A stretch of DNA of 8,060 nucleotides from positions 1 through 8,060 of the forward strand of contig JAFOFM010000040.1 in NCBI GenBank assembly GCA_017387265.1. Reading direction: 5' to 3'. Positions 5,776 through 8,060 of this stretch are shown here, in pieces; position 1 is the stretch's first letter; each line of letters opens with the position of its first letter. The notes beneath the pieces are model-generated. The model was given only the letters and a program-made list of their open reading frames with translations, was not told the DNA's origin and did not search any database. Source of the stretch: Peptococcaceae bacterium (GTDB lineage Bacteria; Bacillota; Peptococcia; Peptococcales; Peptococcaceae). The position numbers and the translations under genes are program-made.

Positions 5776-6111
5776 ATGAATATTGGGCCAACAGAGCTGG
5801 TTGTGGTTCTGATCGTTGCACTGGTTGTTTTTGGTCCTGGCAAACTGCCGGAACTGGGACAGATGCTGGGCAAAGGGATTCGTGAATTTAAAGGGGCAAT
5901 TAATAATATCGACGAAGATATTAAAAAAGACCTTGGCGATATTAAAAACGAAGTGCAGGAAGTGAAAGATGCGGTAGATATTCGCAGCACAATCACAGAC
6001 CTGAAAAATGACGTAAAAGATGCGGTAAAAGCAGATTTAACCGCAAAAGATGCGGAAAAAACAGAAGCTGCACCGAAAGCAGAACAGACAGCAGAAGAAA
6101 AAGCAGAATAG
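5776..6111 (+). CDS. tatA: Twin-arginine translocase subunit TatA
   Basis: TatA polymerises in the cytoplasmic membrane to make the passage for folded proteins bearing twin-arginine signal peptides. The first 20 residues (MNIGPTELVVVLIVALVVFG) form the single short membrane helix with the conserved FGP hinge at 19-21. KLPELGQMLGKGIREFKGA (23-41) is the usual amphipathic helix. The remaining 70 residues are a highly charged Lys/Asp/Glu-rich tail with loosely repeated units (IKNEVQEVKDAV and LKNDVKDAV) that ends in an Ala/Glu-rich stretch. At 111 residues it is somewhat longer than many TatA proteins. AGGAGG lies eight bases before the ATG. With tatC next and no tatB in the window, it probably serves both TatA and TatB roles, as in minimal Bacillota systems. 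The stop codon lies in a 12-base tandem duplication. Confidence 0.95.
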   Translation: MNIGPTELVVVLIVALVVFGPGKLPELGQMLGKGIREFKGAINNIDEDIKKDLGDIKNEVQEVKDAVDIRSTITDLKNDVKDAVKADLTAKDAEKTEAAPKAEQTAEEKAE

Positions 6112-6127
6112 AAATCAGAATAGAAAT
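6104..6127 (+). repeat. 12-bp perfect tandem duplication across the tatA stop codon
   Basis: CAGAATAGAAAT occurs twice head to tail (6104-6115 and 6116-6127). The first copy holds the tatA stop TAG (6109-6111); the second supplies another in-frame TAG 12 bases later (6121-6123). It looks like a slippage duplication that leaves the tatA product unchanged. Confidence 0.85.
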
Positions 6128-6131
6128 AACA

Positions 6132-6155
6132 CTGCCTGCCGTATGATACAGGCAG
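6132..6155 (+). other. Intercistronic hairpin between tatA and tatC
   Basis: CTGCCTG (6132-6138) pairs with CAGGCAG (6149-6155) around a ten-base loop. No T-run follows, so it is not a standard terminator. It could stabilise or partly attenuate the message and help keep TatA in excess over TatC; this is inference. Confidence 0.5.
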
Positions 6156-6212
6156 GGCTATAGACAGAAGTTGGTGAAATTAGTAATGAGCGAGATGCAG
6201 GAAGAAACAAAA

Positions 6213-6980
6213 ATGAATGAAAGCTATGCGCCGATGCTGGAGCATTTAGATGAGCTTCGCACCCGTATTGTACGGTGTGCGCTGGCCTTGCTGCTCGGCA
6301 TGGTGGTGTGTTTTGCACTGTTTCAGCAGCAGCTGACTGAAATTGTTATGGGGCCGTTTATGGCGTTAGAACAGGATATGATTTATACCCAGTTTGCCGA
6401 AGGTTTCATGTTTCAGTTAAAAATTGCGCTGTTAGGCGGCGTGGTAATGGCAAGTCCGGTGATTGTCTGGCAGATTATGCGGTTTATTCTGCCGGCCTTA
6501 TACAGCAATGAAAAACGGGTATTTTTATTAATGACCTTTTTTGGCATTCTGTTATTTGTAGGCGGTGTGTGCTTCGGCTATTTTCTGGTGCTGCAGCCGA
6601 TTATGCAGACCCTGATTAAGCTGGCGGGTACCGACTTAACACCGATGATTACCGCAAATTCGTATATGTCCTTTGTACTGGGCTTTTTAATTCCGTTCGG
6701 GCTGGTATTTGAAATCCCGATGGTGGTGTATTTTCTGACTACTGTTGGCATTATCACACCGGATATGCTGACCAAAAACCGGAAATATGTGCTGCTGGTA
6801 GTATTAATTATTGCTGCTATGCTGACACCGCCGGATGTGGTAAGCCAGCTGTGTATGGCAGCCCCAATGCTGCTTCTGTATGAACTCGGGATTCAGATTT
6901 CGAAATTTGTGTATAAACGCAAGATGAAAAAAGAAGCAAAACTGGCGGCGAAAGAAGCCCGCAGACAGAATCGGGGATAA
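6213..6980 (+). CDS. tatC: Twin-arginine translocase receptor subunit TatC
   Basis: TatC is the polytopic receptor that binds twin-arginine signal peptides and then recruits TatA. The 255-residue product shows the N-terminal signature HLDELRTR (11-18), whose E14 and R16 correspond to the signal-peptide contacts E15 and R17 of the E. coli protein. It also shows FILPALYSNEKR (91-102) with the conserved glutamate E100, LGFLIPFGLVFEIPMV (156-171), and LTPPD (204-208) before the last pair of helices. Six membrane helices can be drawn, followed by a Lys/Arg/Ala-rich cytoplasmic tail (235-255). The frame is open from TTG 6171, with GTG 6174 and ATG 6186 and 6195 also in frame. I chose ATG 6213 because AGGAAG lies eight bases upstream and the N-terminus then matches the usual length. 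ATG 6186 remains possible. It is about 100 bases downstream of tatA. Confidence 0.95.
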   Translation: MNESYAPMLEHLDELRTRIVRCALALLLGMVVCFALFQQQLTEIVMGPFMALEQDMIYTQFAEGFMFQLKIALLGGVVMASPVIVWQIMRFILPALYSNEKRVFLLMTFFGILLFVGGVCFGYFLVLQPIMQTLIKLAGTDLTPMITANSYMSFVLGFLIPFGLVFEIPMVVYFLTTVGIITPDMLTKNRKYVLLVVLIIAAMLTPPDVVSQLCMAAPMLLLYELGIQISKFVYKRKMKKEAKLAAKEARRQNRG

Positions 6981-7025
6981 CAGACACATAGACAGCATAT
7001 TGTGAAGGCAGAATGTAATTGCAGT

Positions 7026-7056
7026 CGTATACAGATCGTATGCAAAATAGTATGCA
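7026..7056 (+). repeat. Three phased direct repeats upstream of the PRC-barrel gene
   Basis: CGTATACA (7026-7033), CGTATGCA (7037-7044) and AGTATGCA (7049-7056) recur every 11-12 bases, about one helical turn, on the same strand. They lie where the promoter of the next gene is expected. TTGCAG (7019-7024) and CAAAAT (7043-7048) with 18 bases between could be -35 and -10 boxes, but this is weak. A regulator binding on one face of the DNA is possible. Confidence 0.35.
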
Positions 7057-7058
7057 GA

Positions 7059-7074
7059 GCAGCCATCGGGCTGC
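7059..7074 (+). other. Short GC-rich hairpin before the PRC-barrel gene
   Basis: GCAGCC (7059-7064) and GGCTGC (7069-7074) form a six-base stem with a four-base loop. It ends seven bases before the Shine-Dalgarno sequence. No T-run follows, so it is unlikely to terminate the tat transcript; it may be a leader structure. Confidence 0.4.
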
Positions 7075-7095
7075 GGAATTCAAGGAGGTAGTTTT

Positions 7096-8060
7096 ATGGG
7101 AGTATTAGTGAATGTAGGCAGCATCATGGGAAAAGAGATTCTGAATCTGGCAGACGGCACAATGATCGGGAAAGTCTGCGGTGTAGCCCTGACTCCAGAC
7201 AACAAAGTAGCCGGCTTGAAAGTAAAATCCAAAAAAATTATGGGTACCGTAAATGTGGTTCCGTTTGAAAATGTAAAAGCATTTGGTGCAACCATCACTG
7301 TGAATGATGTAGATGGCACCGCCTGTGCCGATGTTCGCGATGCCTTTGGCAAAAATGTAATCACCGCTGACGGCAATATGCTGGGCCGTGTGGAAGAACT
7401 GGCATTTGATGCAGAAACCGGCGATATTGCAGAAATCGTGATTAAAGGCGAACTGATGGATACTATGCTGGGCGGCAGAGGCATTCTGCCTGGCGAAAAA
7501 CTGGTAAGCATCGGCAAAGATGTTGTGATTGCTGCAGAAAATATCACTGCAGAAGATTTCCAGACACCGGCGGAAGAAGTTTACGGCGACTGGAAAGAAT
7601 TAGATGAACTGCTGGAAGACATCGAAAAAGAAACCGAACAGGTTCTGTTTGAAGATGTAGACGATGATGATGCCGAGAAAAAAGTAGAAACCACACTGGA
7701 AGGTTTTGCAAAAACCATGGAAGAAACCTTCAAAAAACTGAAAGACGAAGTGACCAGCGAAGGCTTTAAAGACCAGACCAATCAGGCCATTGACCGTTTC
7801 AGTGCAGAAGCAAAAAATCTGTTTGGCGAAATGCGCGAATGGGTAAAAAATATTGACACCGACAGCATTAAGAGCAAAATCACCCGCAAAGAAGAACCGG
7901 AAGATGTACTGGCAGCTGACCTGGTAAGCCAGCTGGAAAACCTGACCGTAGAAAAACCAGTGCTGGATGAAGACGGCAATGTAATTGTATGGCCAGGCCA
8001 GATTATCGGCAAAGAAGAAATCAAAGCGGCTCTGCGCGGCGGGAAACTGCAGGATTTACT
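7096..8060 (+). CDS. PRC-barrel domain protein (partial, runs off the right edge)
   Basis: The open frame continues past the window, with 321 residues visible. The start ATG follows a perfect AAGGAGG (7082-7088) at seven bases. Two PRC-barrel domains appear in tandem: about 8-70 (GSIMGKEILNLADGTMIGKV at the start) and about 82-150 (DAFGKNVITADGNMLGRVEE at the start), each with the small-beta-barrel pattern of a glycine turn before GxV. An acidic linker with a run of aspartates follows (about 150-195), then an amphipathic helical stretch (about 195-258). Near the right edge VLDEDGNVIVWPGQIIGKEE (296-315) may be another barrel-like or conserved element. There is no signal peptide or membrane helix. 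PRC barrels are known in RNA-processing and photosynthetic-complex proteins, but here the role is unknown. Uniform use of GAA, AAA, GGC and CTG codons and the strong ribosome site suggest high expression. Confidence 0.85.
   Translation, partial: MGVLVNVGSIMGKEILNLADGTMIGKVCGVALTPDNKVAGLKVKSKKIMGTVNVVPFENVKAFGATITVNDVDGTACADVRDAFGKNVITADGNMLGRVEELAFDAETGDIAEIVIKGELMDTMLGGRGILPGEKLVSIGKDVVIAAENITAEDFQTPAEEVYGDWKELDELLEDIEKETEQVLFEDVDDDDAEKKVETTLEGFAKTMEETFKKLKDEVTSEGFKDQTNQAIDRFSAEAKNLFGEMREWVKNIDTDSIKSKITRKEEPEDVLAADLVSQLENLTVEKPVLDEDGNVIVWPGQIIGKEEIKAALRGGKLQDL

Noticed and set aside
7026..7056. CRISPR-like or iteron array
   Set aside because: There are only three eight-base words with 3-4 base gaps, far too short for CRISPR, and no replication gene is nearby.
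7080..8024. Serine-rich minus-strand frames opposite the PRC-barrel gene
   Set aside because: They are the complement of the real gene, whose frame is open to the window edge and has a perfect ribosome binding site.

Overview
The window reads as ordinary chromosome of a low-to-mid GC Bacillota-type bacterium. The evidence is strong purine-rich Shine-Dalgarno sequences (AAGGAGG, AGGAGG), promoters with extended -10 boxes, U-tailed hairpin terminators, and Bacillota-style versions of a Sir2 deacylase, DNA polymerase IV, an SMI1/KNR4 protein and a two-gene Tat system without tatB. A two-PRC-barrel protein beside Tat genes, and an ECF sigma factor with an RpoE-like promoter and a membrane anti-sigma factor, would fit a diderm member such as a Negativicutes species. 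That placement is inference; I cannot name a genus. There are no rRNA or tRNA genes, CRISPR arrays, insertion sequences or phage genes.

Layout. At 1-151 is the 3' end of an unrecognised + strand gene. A shared hairpin terminator separates it from a convergent minus-strand pair: a Sir2 deacylase (545-1270) translationally coupled to a small four-helix membrane protein (204-548). The sirtuin and dinB (1386-2591, + strand) are divergent. Their two extended -10 promoters nearly abut across an imperfect palindrome. Behind dinB come an ECF sigma factor (2634-3233) and its overlapping membrane anti-sigma factor (3217-3972), closed by a strong terminator at 3985-4012. A clear ECF-type promoter lies across the dinB stop codon, so the sigma factor probably transcribes its own operon.

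At 4116-4144 is a near-consensus housekeeping promoter overlaid by nested inverted repeats. It drives a 100-residue probable winged-helix protein (4210-4512). A bidirectional terminator follows, then a convergent SMI1/KNR4 (SUKH) family gene (minus strand, 4599-5615). Divergent from that gene is tatA-tatC (5776-6980), with a hairpin and a 12-bp tandem duplication between the two genes. The window ends inside a PRC-barrel gene (7096 to beyond 8060).

How the genes relate. The sigma/anti-sigma pair is a self-contained envelope-to-transcription signalling unit. TatA and TatC form a minimal twin-arginine export system for folded proteins. The other genes look like independent housekeeping or accessory units. 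I see no convincing undescribed multi-gene system. The most informative observations are regulatory: the ECF autoregulatory promoter, the shared sirtuin/dinB promoter region, and the symmetric operator over the winged-helix gene promoter.
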